DNA from: DASSFG01 sp035547915
Lineage (GTDB): Bacteria; Planctomycetota; Planctomycetia; Pirellulales; JAICIG01
Assembly (NCBI GenBank): GCA_035547915.1
Contig: DASZTS010000094.1
Location: forward strand, 62,001 to 126,000
Direction of reading: 5' to 3'
Length of the DNA: 64,000 nucleotides
Below are positions 1 through 9,209 of the stretch, one piece after another. Position numbers and translations under genes: made by a program. Each line of letters opens with the position of its first letter. Positions within the stretch are counted from its first letter, which is position 1. The notes under the pieces are model-generated. The model worked only from the letters and a program-made list of their open reading frames with translations. It was not told the DNA's origin and did not search any database.

Positions 1-540
1 CCCTTCGTGTTCAGCCAGGTAACGGGCGTGGGTCTCCGCGACGGCGATGAAGGCATCGGTGATCGGCGCCAGACGGCGGTTGAGCCATTCGACATGGTCG
101 GGCAGGCCCGTGGAGTGCAGGGCCGATGCGATCACGGGCACGCCGGCACGCCAGGCCGCGAGACGGCCCCAGAACATCTTGTCGCCGCCGGTGCCGACGG
201 TGATCACCGCATCGACCTTCCGCTCGCGCAGCAGCCGGGTCAGACGGCCGAGCACGCGGAAATCGTATTTGTCGCGCAGCAATCCCGTGAACGCTGGAAT
301 CTCTTGATCCAACACCTCGCCCAGCGGCCCGAAGTATTTCAGGCAGCAGAGCTCGGGGGCAAAGCGCTCCGGATCGAGTCGCCGCACGAGATTGACGAGT
401 AGCGTTTCGGCTCCCCCCACCGGCATGCAAGTGATGACGAACATCACCCGCAGCGGCCGACCCGTGGCAGCGGGCAGATGGTCGACCGTGCCCAGGTCGT
501 CTTCAGAAAGGAGTGGCGGCGGCAACAGGTCATTGGTCAT
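1..540 (-). CDS. Glycosyltransferase family 4-like protein, N-terminal part (cut by window edge)
   Basis: The first 180 codons are open to the window edge, so the C-terminal part lies outside. After about 30 lead residues comes a Rossmann-type start (RVMFVITCMPVGGAE, then LLVNLVRRLDPERF), the usual beginning of a GT-B glycosyltransferase of family GT4, where the GGAE loop follows beta-1. Later segments (VDAVITVGTGGDKMFWGRLA and PVIASALHSTG) fit the N-terminal acceptor-binding Rossmann half. The donor-binding half with the E-x7-E motif is not present. The ATG overlaps the stop of the upstream flippase gene (ATGA), so translation is probably coupled. It is the last visible gene of an exopolysaccharide operon. 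A role in transferring a sugar to a lipid-linked glycan is inferred from family and context; the sugar is unknown. Confidence 0.8.
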   Translation of the reverse strand, partial: MTNDLLPPPLLSEDDLGTVDHLPAATGRPLRVMFVITCMPVGGAETLLVNLVRRLDPERFAPELCCLKYFGPLGEVLDQEIPAFTGLLRDKYDFRVLGRLTRLLRERKVDAVITVGTGGDKMFWGRLAAWRAGVPVIASALHSTGLPDHVEWLNRRLAPITDAFIAVAETHARYLAEHEG

Positions 541-2108
541 TTGGTCACCGGGAGTGTGGCGGTTGGCATGGTTGGCGACGGCCGTCTACCCGGCCGGCGC
601 GTCCACCGACGTACGACGCTCGTCAGACTTTGCCGTTCTTCGGGCGTAAACAGCAAGCTTTCGTGACAGAAGGCCAGGACGAGCAGCAGGAGCATGCTCA
701 GAGATGTCCCCAACCCGCCGATCAGGGCGATGGGGGCCAGCGCGGATAGGCAGACGCCGCGGTCGAAGCGCATGCCGCACGACCAGGCCGAAGCATACAT
801 CAAGGCCAGCATCGTGAAGTTGGCGGCCGACGTGGCCCAGACCGCGCCGGACAGACCGTAACGCGGCAGCAACCATGCGCTGAGCGAGACGTTGACGATG
901 AGTCCGACGAGCAGCGCAAAGCTGGCGAGCCGCGCACGTTCCGCACACCACAGATAGTTGGTGGCCACGACGGCCAGCGAGCCCCAGATAAAGTAGGTGA
1001 GCGTCCACGGCAAGAGGGTCATGCCCGTCGCATACTTCCCCGCCAGTGCCACGCCGAACAACAGCGGCGAGGCCAACATCAACACGATACTGCCCGCGAA
1101 CAGACACAGGGCGAAGAGCTTGAGGATGAAGTTCAACCGATGCGACACGTCGTCGCGACGCCCGGCTTCCCAATCGTGTGCCAAATGGGGCGTGACGAGC
1201 CCCGCGAGCATCTCGGCCAAACCCAAGAACAACATCGGCACGACCCGCGCGCTATGGTATTGGCCCAATTGGACGAGCGCCTCGGGTTCGCTCAACCCGC
1301 CGAAATGAATAAGCATCCAGCGATCGGCCAAGCCAAACGTGTTCGCCAGAGCGTTGGCCACCCAGACCCATAAGGCGAAGGGAAGCACCTGGCGCCACAT
1401 CGACCGTGCCTCATCATGCGGGGCCGGAGACTCGGCTGTCGATTCGTGAACGGGGTCCGTGGGAACGAGCGGCAGGCAACCCCACGATCGGGCGAGCCAA
1501 ACAACTCCCACCGCACTCGACAGCAGGCTCGCTCCGGCGAACGACCACAGTACGCCCAGGGTGTTTGCCTCGAAAACCAGCAAGAGGGCCACGCCAATCA
1601 CCGCAAAACCCACGCTATGGCAGAACTGGAGTGACGAGACAACACGCGTCAGCCGCAGCGCGTTGAATAGAGCGACCAGCACGGTGTGCAGAATCCAGGT
1701 GGCGAGCACCACCGCCAGGACGGCGACCAGCCCCGCCTGTTCGCGGCTGTTGAACAGCAGATCCGAAAACCACTCGCGCCGCCAGACGACGATAGCCACG
1801 GTGAGGGCAGCCAGCAGTCCGGTGGCCGCCCCCATTTGGCGCAGGAAGAACCGGATGCGGCCTCGCTGGCGATAGTATTCCGCATACCGGCCGAGCGAGC
1901 CGGGCAGGCCGAGCACCGCCAAAGGCGCAGCCAACATCAGAAAGCCATACGCTAGATCCCACTGGCCGAGTTGGTCGGAGTCGAGCCAGCGGCAGAACAG
2001 CACGCTCCGTGCGAAGCCGATCAGCCGCTGCGCAACCGTGAGCGCCAGCAACATGGCGATGCCGCCGACGAGCGAATCGGTTTTCAACTGGGGTCGGTCG
2101 CCCGACAT
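537..2108 (-). CDS. Wzx-like polysaccharide flippase (MATE/MviN superfamily)
   Basis: A 523-residue multipass membrane protein with roughly 12 to 14 hydrophobic segments and no signal peptide. The first helix follows GGIAMLLALTVAQRLIGFAR, resembling the amphipathic start of Wzx/RfbX oligosaccharide flippases. Helices are spread over the whole length, with a longer hydrophilic loop around residues 220-240 as in this family. The likely role is moving an undecaprenyl-linked repeat unit across the inner membrane. It lies 24 bp downstream of the deacetylase gene and overlaps the glycosyltransferase gene by 4 bp, consistent with a single transcript. MurJ is a separate gene at 38 kb, so lipid II flipping is not the expected job here. 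Confidence 0.8.
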   Translation of the reverse strand: MSGDRPQLKTDSLVGGIAMLLALTVAQRLIGFARSVLFCRWLDSDQLGQWDLAYGFLMLAAPLAVLGLPGSLGRYAEYYRQRGRIRFFLRQMGAATGLLAALTVAIVVWRREWFSDLLFNSREQAGLVAVLAVVLATWILHTVLVALFNALRLTRVVSSLQFCHSVGFAVIGVALLLVFEANTLGVLWSFAGASLLSSAVGVVWLARSWGCLPLVPTDPVHESTAESPAPHDEARSMWRQVLPFALWVWVANALANTFGLADRWMLIHFGGLSEPEALVQLGQYHSARVVPMLFLGLAEMLAGLVTPHLAHDWEAGRRDDVSHRLNFILKLFALCLFAGSIVLMLASPLLFGVALAGKYATGMTLLPWTLTYFIWGSLAVVATNYLWCAERARLASFALLVGLIVNVSLSAWLLPRYGLSGAVWATSAANFTMLALMYASAWSCGMRFDRGVCLSALAPIALIGGLGTSLSMLLLLVLAFCHESLLFTPEERQSLTSVVRRWTRRPGRRPSPTMPTATLPVTK

Positions 2109-2132
2109 GCGTCCCTTTCTCCTGTCCGCCGT

Positions 2133-3029
2133 CTATCTGTGAACTCTCGGCTCCGCGCCCCACCAAGTCGTGGTTTGGGGTTGCATCTGCCATCGTTGGC
2201 CGCCCCGTTCGGCGCGCAGCGTGTAGCGCCGCACCTTCTTGCGCGGATCGAGTGTCAGCCAGTTCTTGAAACGGATCATGTCATCGTCGGCGTGGATGCG
2301 TTGCAGGTGAAACGCATCGTCGCCGGGAAAGTTGTAGCCGCCGTAGGCCGAACAGATCGCCTCGTAACCCGCTTCGCGCGCGGAGGTGAAGACTCGCTGA
2401 TTGAGGTTGGCGTACTGACCGAACGGAAAGGCGAAATAGCGCACGCGCCGGCCGAGCGCGGTGGCCAATTCGGCCCCCGCTGTAACGACTTCATCGTGCA
2501 ACACAGATGCCTGCTCGACCGCCCCCAAGTTGCAATGCGTGCGGGTGTGGGCGCCGATCTCGATGCCGGCGGCGGCCAACTCGCGCAACTGTTCGATCGA
2601 ATTGGGAGCGAAGGGTTTACCGTGTGCCAAGTCGTGCGGAAAGGGGATCCCGTTCAGCACGTGTCGCGTGCAAACAAAATAGGTACACGGCACCTGTTCG
2701 TCGATCAGGAAGGGAAGGGCTCGTTCACAATTGTCGGCGTACCCGTCGTCAAACGTTAGGCTCACGCTAGGACGCGTATTGTGGCCGTCGCGGATCCGCT
2801 CCTGGGCCTCTTCGAGCGACACCACGTCGAAATGCTTCTTGAGCCACCGCACTTGTTGCACGAAAGTCGAAAAAGCGCACGTCCAATCGTTCGCCCGATC
2901 GTCGGCGATGCGGTGATAGAAGAGCACGATCACCGGCGCGCGGCCCGACGCGGCGGTCCATGCGTTCCGCACGACGCGCATCGGCAGCGAGGCGTGGTAG
3001 TAGAGGTTCAGCAGTCGGTCTTTCCACAT
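2133..3029 (-). CDS. Polysaccharide deacetylase (NodB-like, carbohydrate esterase 4)
   Basis: A 298-residue protein. NodB motif 1 is visible as TFDDG (residues 92-96), with the catalytic base and a metal-binding Asp. Motif 2 is HTRTH (161-165), giving the two metal-binding His. An upstream VIVLFYHRI segment and downstream RYFAFPFGQY complete the barrel pattern of CE4 enzymes. No clear signal peptide is seen. The family removes N-acetyl groups from amino-sugar polymers using a divalent metal. The start overlaps the end of the GNAT gene by 22 bp, so the genes are tightly coupled. With flippase and glycosyltransferase next door, the substrate is probably the exopolysaccharide or its lipid-linked precursor; this is inference. 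Confidence 0.88.
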   Translation of the reverse strand: MWKDRLLNLYYHASLPMRVVRNAWTAASGRAPVIVLFYHRIADDRANDWTCAFSTFVQQVRWLKKHFDVVSLEEAQERIRDGHNTRPSVSLTFDDGYADNCERALPFLIDEQVPCTYFVCTRHVLNGIPFPHDLAHGKPFAPNSIEQLRELAAAGIEIGAHTRTHCNLGAVEQASVLHDEVVTAGAELATALGRRVRYFAFPFGQYANLNQRVFTSAREAGYEAICSAYGGYNFPGDDAFHLQRIHADDDMIRFKNWLTLDPRKKVRRYTLRAERGGQRWQMQPQTTTWWGAEPRVHR

Positions 3030-4135
3030 AGTCGATTCTTAACCCCTCGTGCGAAGAGCCAGAGCGAGTGCCGCAGCCGAGGCAGCGGCCGTCTGGCAGC
3101 GACGCGGAACTGCACCAATGGCCGCGGTTCGGCGCCCCAACTCGCCTTGTAGGCTTCGTCGCCGCGGAGAAAGTCGAAACACAAGAAACCTTCGTCGATG
3201 GCGCGCTGCACCGAAGCAACCTGCAACAACCAACCGGGGCTGATCTCGGCCAGGTCGGGATTCATGCCGGTCTGGTAGTAATACAGCGTGTCGTCGCCCA
3301 AGAGATCGAACTCGATGGCCGCCGGCTCGCCCTCGATCTCGATCCATTGCAAACGCAGGCGGCCGAGTTTTTGGAAGAGTGCCGCCGCCTCATTGAGAAA
3401 CGGCGCGAAGTTCGGCAGCCCCAAGCAACTGTCGTCGCCGAGGCTCGATCGGCGAGCCATATGCAGCCGATGGAACGCATCGAGACCGCGCGCGAGCGTC
3501 GCTTCGTCGGCCGTCAGCACAGACACGCCGTTGCCGTCGATCAACCGGCGCTGATGGGCCCGCAATTTGGCGCGCCGGCCCTTCGACAGGCCGGCCAAGA
3601 ACTCGTCCCACGTAGGGGCCAGTTGCGCCTGCCAGGTACGGCCGCGAGTGCGTTGAAAAACGGGGTGGCCCGCCGTCGACAGTTCTTCGATCAGCGATGC
3701 CAGCGCCGGGTCTTCGCCGTCGACGCCGTCGAAATCGAGCAGGTCCCAGCGCGGTGCGGCCTCGTGCGCCAGCCAATGGGCCAGCCGTCGTGCGACGCCA
3801 TCTTCGAGCTCGTCCGCTGCGAGCATGGTAAGGTGTTCGGAACAGACCTTGCCCGAACCGAGAAAGCGGACGACACGGCCCAGAACCCGGTCGCGGGCGA
3901 CGTACCAGGGAGCCAGCCCCATGATCTGCCCGTCCGCGTCGTGGACGACGGGCACGAACAACTCGTCTCCCGGGCGACGAAAATGACGCCACCATGTGGC
4001 CAGCCACTCGTGTCGACGAAACGGCATGCCGCGGGCGAGGCCGTTCCAAACATCCACGATGTCGTCGAATTCCCGCTCGCCTCGCAGGAGCCGGACGTCG
4101 AGTTCGACGTGAGCCGCACAGTCAGTAGCCATCAC
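3008..4135 (-). CDS. CelD-like GNAT acetyltransferase (Acetyltransf_6), first copy
   Basis: A 375-residue cytosolic protein of the CelD/BcsL-like GNAT group, related to FemAB acyltransferases. Recognition features are the early NGLARGMPFRRHEWLATWW block, LVGLAPWY-like core (here IMGLAPWYV), the TWDEFLAGLSKGRRAKLR block near the middle, and the C-terminal DFLRGDEAYKASWG block. The family is common in exopolysaccharide loci and is thought to acylate sugars or lipid-linked intermediates; the exact reaction is unknown. The closest relative in the window is the gene immediately upstream, with which it shares all these blocks, so the two are probably tandem duplicates. It overlaps the deacetylase start. 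Confidence 0.82.
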   Translation of the reverse strand: MMATDCAAHVELDVRLLRGEREFDDIVDVWNGLARGMPFRRHEWLATWWRHFRRPGDELFVPVVHDADGQIMGLAPWYVARDRVLGRVVRFLGSGKVCSEHLTMLAADELEDGVARRLAHWLAHEAAPRWDLLDFDGVDGEDPALASLIEELSTAGHPVFQRTRGRTWQAQLAPTWDEFLAGLSKGRRAKLRAHQRRLIDGNGVSVLTADEATLARGLDAFHRLHMARRSSLGDDSCLGLPNFAPFLNEAAALFQKLGRLRLQWIEIEGEPAAIEFDLLGDDTLYYYQTGMNPDLAEISPGWLLQVASVQRAIDEGFLCFDFLRGDEAYKASWGAEPRPLVQFRVAARRPLPRLRHSLWLFARGVKNRLCGKTDC

Positions 4136-4148
4136 CCTCTCGCTGTTC

Positions 4149-5294
4149 TCAGTTCGCTTGCGCGAGCGATGCCACTCGCTTCCAACCGGCGCGTAACCAG
4201 TAGCTCATCTGCCAGCCCGCGATCCATGCTCGGTCCTTGAGCCAGTCGGCGCCCCGCCCCGGCAAGATGTTGAATTGGACGCTGGGCCGGGGCCGCGCCC
4301 GCCAATGTGCCTTGTAAGGTTCGTCGCCACGGAGCAGGTCGAACGACCGAAAACCGTCCTCAATCACGAGGCGCAGGGTCGCCATCATGGCCAATCGGCC
4401 GGGCTCGAAGTTGAGCGCCGCCGGGTCGATCCCCGACTGATAGGCATACACGGCATGACTGCCGGCGACCTGGTACTCGGCCGCCACGGGTCGGCCGTCG
4501 AGTTCGACCCATGCCAGACGCAACACGCGGTCGGCGAGCAGTTGCTTGGCGACCTCTCGGTGAAAGCCGGCAAAGTCGGCGTCGTCGAACAAGGCCCGCT
4601 GTCCCAACGCCCCCCGACGCCGAGCGTGCAGATCGGCCAGAATCTCCAAGCCACGATCGAGGTCGGCCTGTTCGTCGACGGTACGCAACGTCGCCTGGCC
4701 GGCGCCGAACAACCGTCGTTCCAGACGGCGCACCTGTTTCCGGTGCGATTTCGAGAGCCCGGCGAGATAGTCGTCCCACGTCGCCGGCAGGTCGATACGC
4801 CAGCAATTCGGACCCGGCTGCGCGTAGACCAACGATCCGTATTCTTCCATCCGTGCGACGAAGCATCGCGTGACGGCGTCGTCCGCATCGACTCCGCCCA
4901 ATAGGAGAGCATTCCAGACGTTTCCGCCACTCACATGAGCATCGCCGCAAAGCCAATCGGCCAGCGCGACCGCGACGGCGTCTTCGTGTCCCGGCAGCGA
5001 GAGGATCGACAGATAGTCGCTACAGACGTCGCCCGAGCCCAGGAACCGAACGACTTCGCCCCAGCGGCGCGTCGTCTCCAGATACCAAGGGGCCAACCCG
5101 ACGAGCTCCTGCCGCTCGTCATAAACGGCCAATGCGAACAGGCGGCGTGGGCCGTTCACCTGTGCGTGGCCGTAGTATCGCCACCATCCTCCCAACCAGG
5201 CCCAGGATCGAAAGGGAACGCCGCGCGCGAGCGCATTCCAATACGGCGCCAGCCCGGCTAGTTCGTCCCAGCGGGTAACCCACACGACCTGCAT
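4149..5294 (-). CDS. CelD-like GNAT acetyltransferase (Acetyltransf_6), second copy
   Basis: A 381-residue paralogue of the next gene. Shared blocks are NALARGVPFRSWAWLGGWW near the start, LVGLAPWYLET, TWDDYLAGLSKSHRKQVR and FDLLRGDEPYKAHWR near the end. It lies 13 bp upstream of the first copy, so both are likely made from one transcript. It appears to be the first gene of the exopolysaccharide operon that runs to the left edge. The intervening 97 bp to the next upstream gene contain no gene. Function is inferred as acyl transfer to a glycan precursor. Two copies could modify two different sugars or form a heterodimer; the sequence does not decide. Confidence 0.82.
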   Translation of the reverse strand: MQVVWVTRWDELAGLAPYWNALARGVPFRSWAWLGGWWRYYGHAQVNGPRRLFALAVYDERQELVGLAPWYLETTRRWGEVVRFLGSGDVCSDYLSILSLPGHEDAVAVALADWLCGDAHVSGGNVWNALLLGGVDADDAVTRCFVARMEEYGSLVYAQPGPNCWRIDLPATWDDYLAGLSKSHRKQVRRLERRLFGAGQATLRTVDEQADLDRGLEILADLHARRRGALGQRALFDDADFAGFHREVAKQLLADRVLRLAWVELDGRPVAAEYQVAGSHAVYAYQSGIDPAALNFEPGRLAMMATLRLVIEDGFRSFDLLRGDEPYKAHWRARPRPSVQFNILPGRGADWLKDRAWIAGWQMSYWLRAGWKRVASLAQAN

Positions 5295-5391
5295 GCTGTA
5301 GTGTAGGTCGCGGATTGCGGGCTACGGCCGCATCGATGATCGCCCGACGGCAGGAGGACGAATTGCGTCCGGGCAGCAAAACGCGCCGCCT

Positions 5392-8300
5392 TTAAGCCGA
5401 GGTCTTGGCAAAATACTCGTCGGAGGCGGCCAGCAAGGCGATGATCTGGCCGTCGGTCGCGCCCTGCTGGAGTTGTCCGGCAAAGAAGGCCTGACCGCCG
5501 GGGTCGGCCGGGCGATCGAGCAGGTCGAGGTAGAACGACTGCACGAGGTCGTCGAGGTACTCGCCACTGGCAAAGACGAGCGACGCCAGTTGGCCGGTGG
5601 TTGTTCCCGAATTGAGCAGTCCGTCGAAATAGCTTTTCGCACCAGCGTCGATCGACCGATGCAGGAGATCGCTGAACAGTGCGTCGAGAAAACCGTCGTT
5701 CGTCCCGCCGCCGCGACTCTGAAAATACTCGGACGAACCGATAACGAGGGCGGCCAACTGCTCGACCGTATGGTTGCCGAGATACTGAATGCCGAACGTC
5801 TGCGCCCCGGCTTCCGCGGCCCGGTGCAGGTACGTCTGATAGATGGTTTGGACCTCGTCGCCGCGATATTCGGCACTCCCCTCGATGGCCGCCACCACCT
5901 GAGTGCGTGTGAGCCCCGCGGTGAGCTGCGCCGGCCAGAAAGTGAGGGCTCCGACGTCGGCCTCGCGATTGAGCAGACTCTCGTAGACGTGGTTGACCCA
6001 CCGCATATCGGGCGTGCCGGTCGTGCCATTGCTGAGCAGGGGATCGCTCAGCGTGGCAGTCCCCGTGGCGGTCGACGACTTACCTCCCGTGCGGCTGACC
6101 GTCACGGAAAGATCGAATGCCCCGGCCGAGGCGTAGACGTGCGAGCCCGACACATCAAAAGCGCTACCGGCGGTCGTGATGGTGCCCGCCGAAATCGTGC
6201 CGTCACCCCAGGCGATCGTGGCCGTATAGCTACTGGCCCCAACCGACGAGCCCGGCTGTATGAAGGTGGCCACCATCGCGGAAACAGAAGCGCGTGCCAC
6301 CCCGTTGACGGCCACGGGCGTGATGAGCGGTGGCGATTGCGCCACCTCGGCGGTTGCCGTGGCGGTGGCACTGGCCGTGCCCGGCGCATGGTCGGCGATG
6401 GTTACCTTCGCCGCGAAGATGCCTTCGTCGGCGTAGGCGTGCGAGCCGCTCACCGTGTACGCACCGTTGCTGCCCGACACGACGCCCGCTGTCGTTACGC
6501 CGTCACCCCATGCGATCGTGGCGTGGAAGATGCCTGCCGGTGCGCCGGCGAACGTATCGGTCACGGTCGCCACCGCACCGTTGAACGTTTCGGTGGCCAC
6601 GGGAGTGAACGTGAAGGGAGTCATCGAAAGCTGATTGACATCGGCAACCGTGGCGGTGGCCTGCGCATCCGCGCTGGCGGTGCCGCCGATGTCATGCACG
6701 CTCGTCGTGACCGTGAACGGGCCTTCGTCGAGGTAGGTATGAGCACCCGCGATGGTAAATCCGCCGGCACTGCCCGTCACCGTCCCGGTGGTCATCGTGC
6801 CATCGCCCCAGTCGATCGTCGCCGCGAATTGACTCGCCGGAGTGGCACCGATCGTGTCGGAGAAGGTCGCCACCGGACCGCTGTAGGGCGAGCCCTCGCG
6901 CAAACTGAGCGGCATTCCGGTCGCCGAGAGCATGTTCCCGTCGGCGATATCGGCGGTGCTATTCACCGTGATGGTGCTGCCCGGGTCGCTGATGGTCACA
7001 GCGATGCCATCGGTGCCGTAGTCGTTGTAAGAATGGGTACCGACAACGTTGTAACCGCCGTTGTTATTGGTCGTGATTTGGCCGACGCTCGTCGTGCCGT
7101 CGCCCCAGTCGATCGTGGCGCTGTAGTCGCCCGAGGACTGGCCGGCGTTCGCATCGGTGAACCGGGCGACCGGGCCGTTGAACACAATCGCCTGGCTGGG
7201 CGTGATCGTGAGCGGAGTGCCCGACAGGCTCGATACGACGGTCGCCGCCGCCGTGGTAGAGCCCGAAGCATCTTCGGCTATCTCGTTAACGGTTATGGTG
7301 ACCGGGTCACTCCCCGCGTCGGCATAGGTGTGGGCGCCGCTCACTGAGAACGGTCCGGTGCCCGTGACGGTTCCGGCCGTCGTCGTGCCGTCACCCCAGT
7401 CGATCGTCGCCTGATAGAAGCCGGCGAAGTTGTTCCCGTTTTGGTCGATGAACGAGGTCAACTGGCCCGAAAACTGGATCCCTTCGGTGGCGGTCACGGC
7501 GGCAGGGGTGAAGACCAGCCCGGGCTTCGCGATGCTCGCCGAAGCGGTCGCCGTCGTCACGTTGCCCGCGGCATCCTGGATGCGCACCAAAACGCTGTAC
7601 TGTCCGGGAGATGGATAGGTATGGCTGCTGCTGATGCCAAACCCGCCCGACGGCAAAGCGACGACCGTCCCGGTCGACGGTGACGAATTGTCGCCCCAAT
7701 TGACGGATGCCGTGAAGCCGCTGGCCGGCCCCGCCGCCAGGTCATTGAATACGGCCACCACCCCACTCACGGCGAAGTGGGCCGTGCCGGTCAGTGCATT
7801 ACCGACGGTGGGAAACTGTGCAGTCTGCGAGCTGACAATCTCTCCCAACACTCCCTGTTGGCCCTCGGTGCCGGCCGCCGTGTAGTACAGGGCGTTGCTG
7901 CCGCCGGCGCTCAAACCGTTGCCGAAACTCAGACCGTGCAGCCCGTTGAACACGAGCGGATTGCCCGAAGGGCTGCTAATGGCGCCCATAAAGGCGCCCG
8001 TGGTCGGATCGAAGGCATTGATCCTTCCGTCGCCGGCGTCGGCCACCAGCAGCTCACCGCTGAAATCGCCGAAATTGGCCGGCGCCTGTACCATGCCCCA
8101 GGGATCGTTGAGTTTGCCACCGGCGGCGATCAACGTGCCCTGGAAATTCCCGTTGTAGTCGAATTCGTCGATAACGCCGTGGCCGACGCCCACCACGGGG
8201 TTCTGGTGGTTGGCATCTTGTGGGGCATAGCTGACCAGCAACCGGCCGCCGATGTTGGCGATGTTGTACGGCGCATAACCGGCTGGCAAATTCGGGTCGG

Positions 8301-8916
8301 TGAAACTGCCGCTGAGCGTGATGGGGCTGAAGCTGCTGTTGAACACATCGATCCGGTCGTCGTGGAAGTCGGCCGCATAGATCAGGCTCTGATTGTTGTT
8401 GTTCTCCAGTGCGAGACCCGTATAGACCGCGCCGCTCGTCGAGGCCACCGTCTCCGCGGTCGACGACGGGGTGGGTGGCGGTACGCTGGCGTTCCACCCC
8501 GAGATCTTGCCGTCTTGCGAGTCGAACAGGAGCGTCGCCGGGCCGCTCGCATTGCCGGAATGCACCACGAAATTGGTGCTACCGTTGATGACGTCGCCAC
8601 TGGGGCCGGTTCCCAGGTTGCTCACCGACATCGAGTCGTCATGGAAGGGTGCGGCTCCGGCGCCGCCCGAATACGAAGTCGCCACGCCCGATCCGTGGCC
8701 GACGACCCAGAGGTTGCCCGTGCCGTTGGAATTGACCGTTATCCCCCACGGTCCGACCAGATTCGGATCCTGCACCAGGGCACTGCCGGCCGAATCCGAC
8801 GCCAAGCTGAGCTGAAGATAGCCCGTGCTCAGAACGGTCCGCAGCTCCAGCGCTTCGCCATAACGTGCCGCGCGCAATCCAGGCGCCGCTTTTCGCCGAC
8901 GTCTCCAAGTGTTCAT
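5392..8916 (-). CDS. Giant secreted protein: TIGR03118-type propeller, six PKD-like repeats, DUF4214 tail
   Basis: The chosen start (ATG at 8916, GAGGGA 3-8 bases upstream) gives 1174 residues; an ATG at 8940 would add eight. After a basic stretch comes ALELRTVLS, a planctomycete N-terminal motif of surface proteins, here in place of an ordinary signal peptide. Residues of about 40-380 match the TIGR03118 beta-propeller type (PWGITVNSNGTGNLWVVGHG; ELLVADAGDGRINAF). Six PKD/Calx-like repeats of about 85-90 residues follow, each with a WGDG-type core (ATIDWGDGT) and HTYxD turn. The last roughly 200 residues carry DUF4214 repeats (YESLLNREAD, YQTYLHRAAE, YLDLLDRPAD). It is probably an extracellular adhesion or matrix protein. 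Transcription runs toward the exopolysaccharide operon. Confidence 0.85.
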   Translation of the reverse strand: MNTWRRRRKAAPGLRAARYGEALELRTVLSTGYLQLSLASDSAGSALVQDPNLVGPWGITVNSNGTGNLWVVGHGSGVATSYSGGAGAAPFHDDSMSVSNLGTGPSGDVINGSTNFVVHSGNASGPATLLFDSQDGKISGWNASVPPPTPSSTAETVASTSGAVYTGLALENNNNQSLIYAADFHDDRIDVFNSSFSPITLSGSFTDPNLPAGYAPYNIANIGGRLLVSYAPQDANHQNPVVGVGHGVIDEFDYNGNFQGTLIAAGGKLNDPWGMVQAPANFGDFSGELLVADAGDGRINAFDPTTGAFMGAISSPSGNPLVFNGLHGLSFGNGLSAGGSNALYYTAAGTEGQQGVLGEIVSSQTAQFPTVGNALTGTAHFAVSGVVAVFNDLAAGPASGFTASVNWGDNSSPSTGTVVALPSGGFGISSSHTYPSPGQYSVLVRIQDAAGNVTTATASASIAKPGLVFTPAAVTATEGIQFSGQLTSFIDQNGNNFAGFYQATIDWGDGTTTAGTVTGTGPFSVSGAHTYADAGSDPVTITVNEIAEDASGSTTAAATVVSSLSGTPLTITPSQAIVFNGPVARFTDANAGQSSGDYSATIDWGDGTTSVGQITTNNNGGYNVVGTHSYNDYGTDGIAVTISDPGSTITVNSTADIADGNMLSATGMPLSLREGSPYSGPVATFSDTIGATPASQFAATIDWGDGTMTTGTVTGSAGGFTIAGAHTYLDEGPFTVTTSVHDIGGTASADAQATATVADVNQLSMTPFTFTPVATETFNGAVATVTDTFAGAPAGIFHATIAWGDGVTTAGVVSGSNGAYTVSGSHAYADEGIFAAKVTIADHAPGTASATATATAEVAQSPPLITPVAVNGVARASVSAMVATFIQPGSSVGASSYTATIAWGDGTISAGTITTAGSAFDVSGSHVYASAGAFDLSVTVSRTGGKSSTATGTATLSDPLLSNGTTGTPDMRWVNHVYESLLNREADVGALTFWPAQLTAGLTRTQVVAAIEGSAEYRGDEVQTIYQTYLHRAAEAGAQTFGIQYLGNHTVEQLAALVIGSSEYFQSRGGGTNDGFLDALFSDLLHRSIDAGAKSYFDGLLNSGTTTGQLASLVFASGEYLDDLVQSFYLDLLDRPADPGGQAFFAGQLQQGATDGQIIALLAASDEYFAKTSA

Positions 8917-9085
8917 GTTCCCTCGCTGGCGCGACCGCATCCCCTACCCCCCTAAAGATGTGCTAATTGATACCGTAATTTTAACAGTACCTACGTGGGG
9001 GCCGGCCGGGCAAGGAAAAAGCGCCCAGACCCTCCGTTTCGCCATTGTTCGGCCAGGAAAAGGACCCAACGGGCCACGGTAAGAT

Positions 9086-9114
9086 TTGACTGACCGGGGA
9101 ATGCGGTCTATTTT
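9086..9114 (+). promoter_or_regulatory. Sigma-70-type promoter for the response-regulator gene
   Basis: TTGACT at 9086-9091 and TATTTT at 9109-9114 are separated by exactly 17 bases. This gives a leader of about 90 bases before the ATG at 9210. It argues against the upstream in-frame ATG at 9132, which would sit almost on the transcription start. Assignment is by consensus only. Confidence 0.5.
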
Positions 9115-9209
9115 TCCCATGAATCGCCGGCTTGAATACTTGCAGAACCCTCCCACCACCTAGATCCGCACAGGCCCACCGCGGATCGCCGCAGCCGAGG
9201 CGTCAAGCC

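Noticed and set aside
5473..7347. 624-residue plus-strand ORF opposite the giant secreted protein
   Set aside because: Arg/Gly-rich translation with no domain pattern, mirroring PKD-like repeats on the coding strand.
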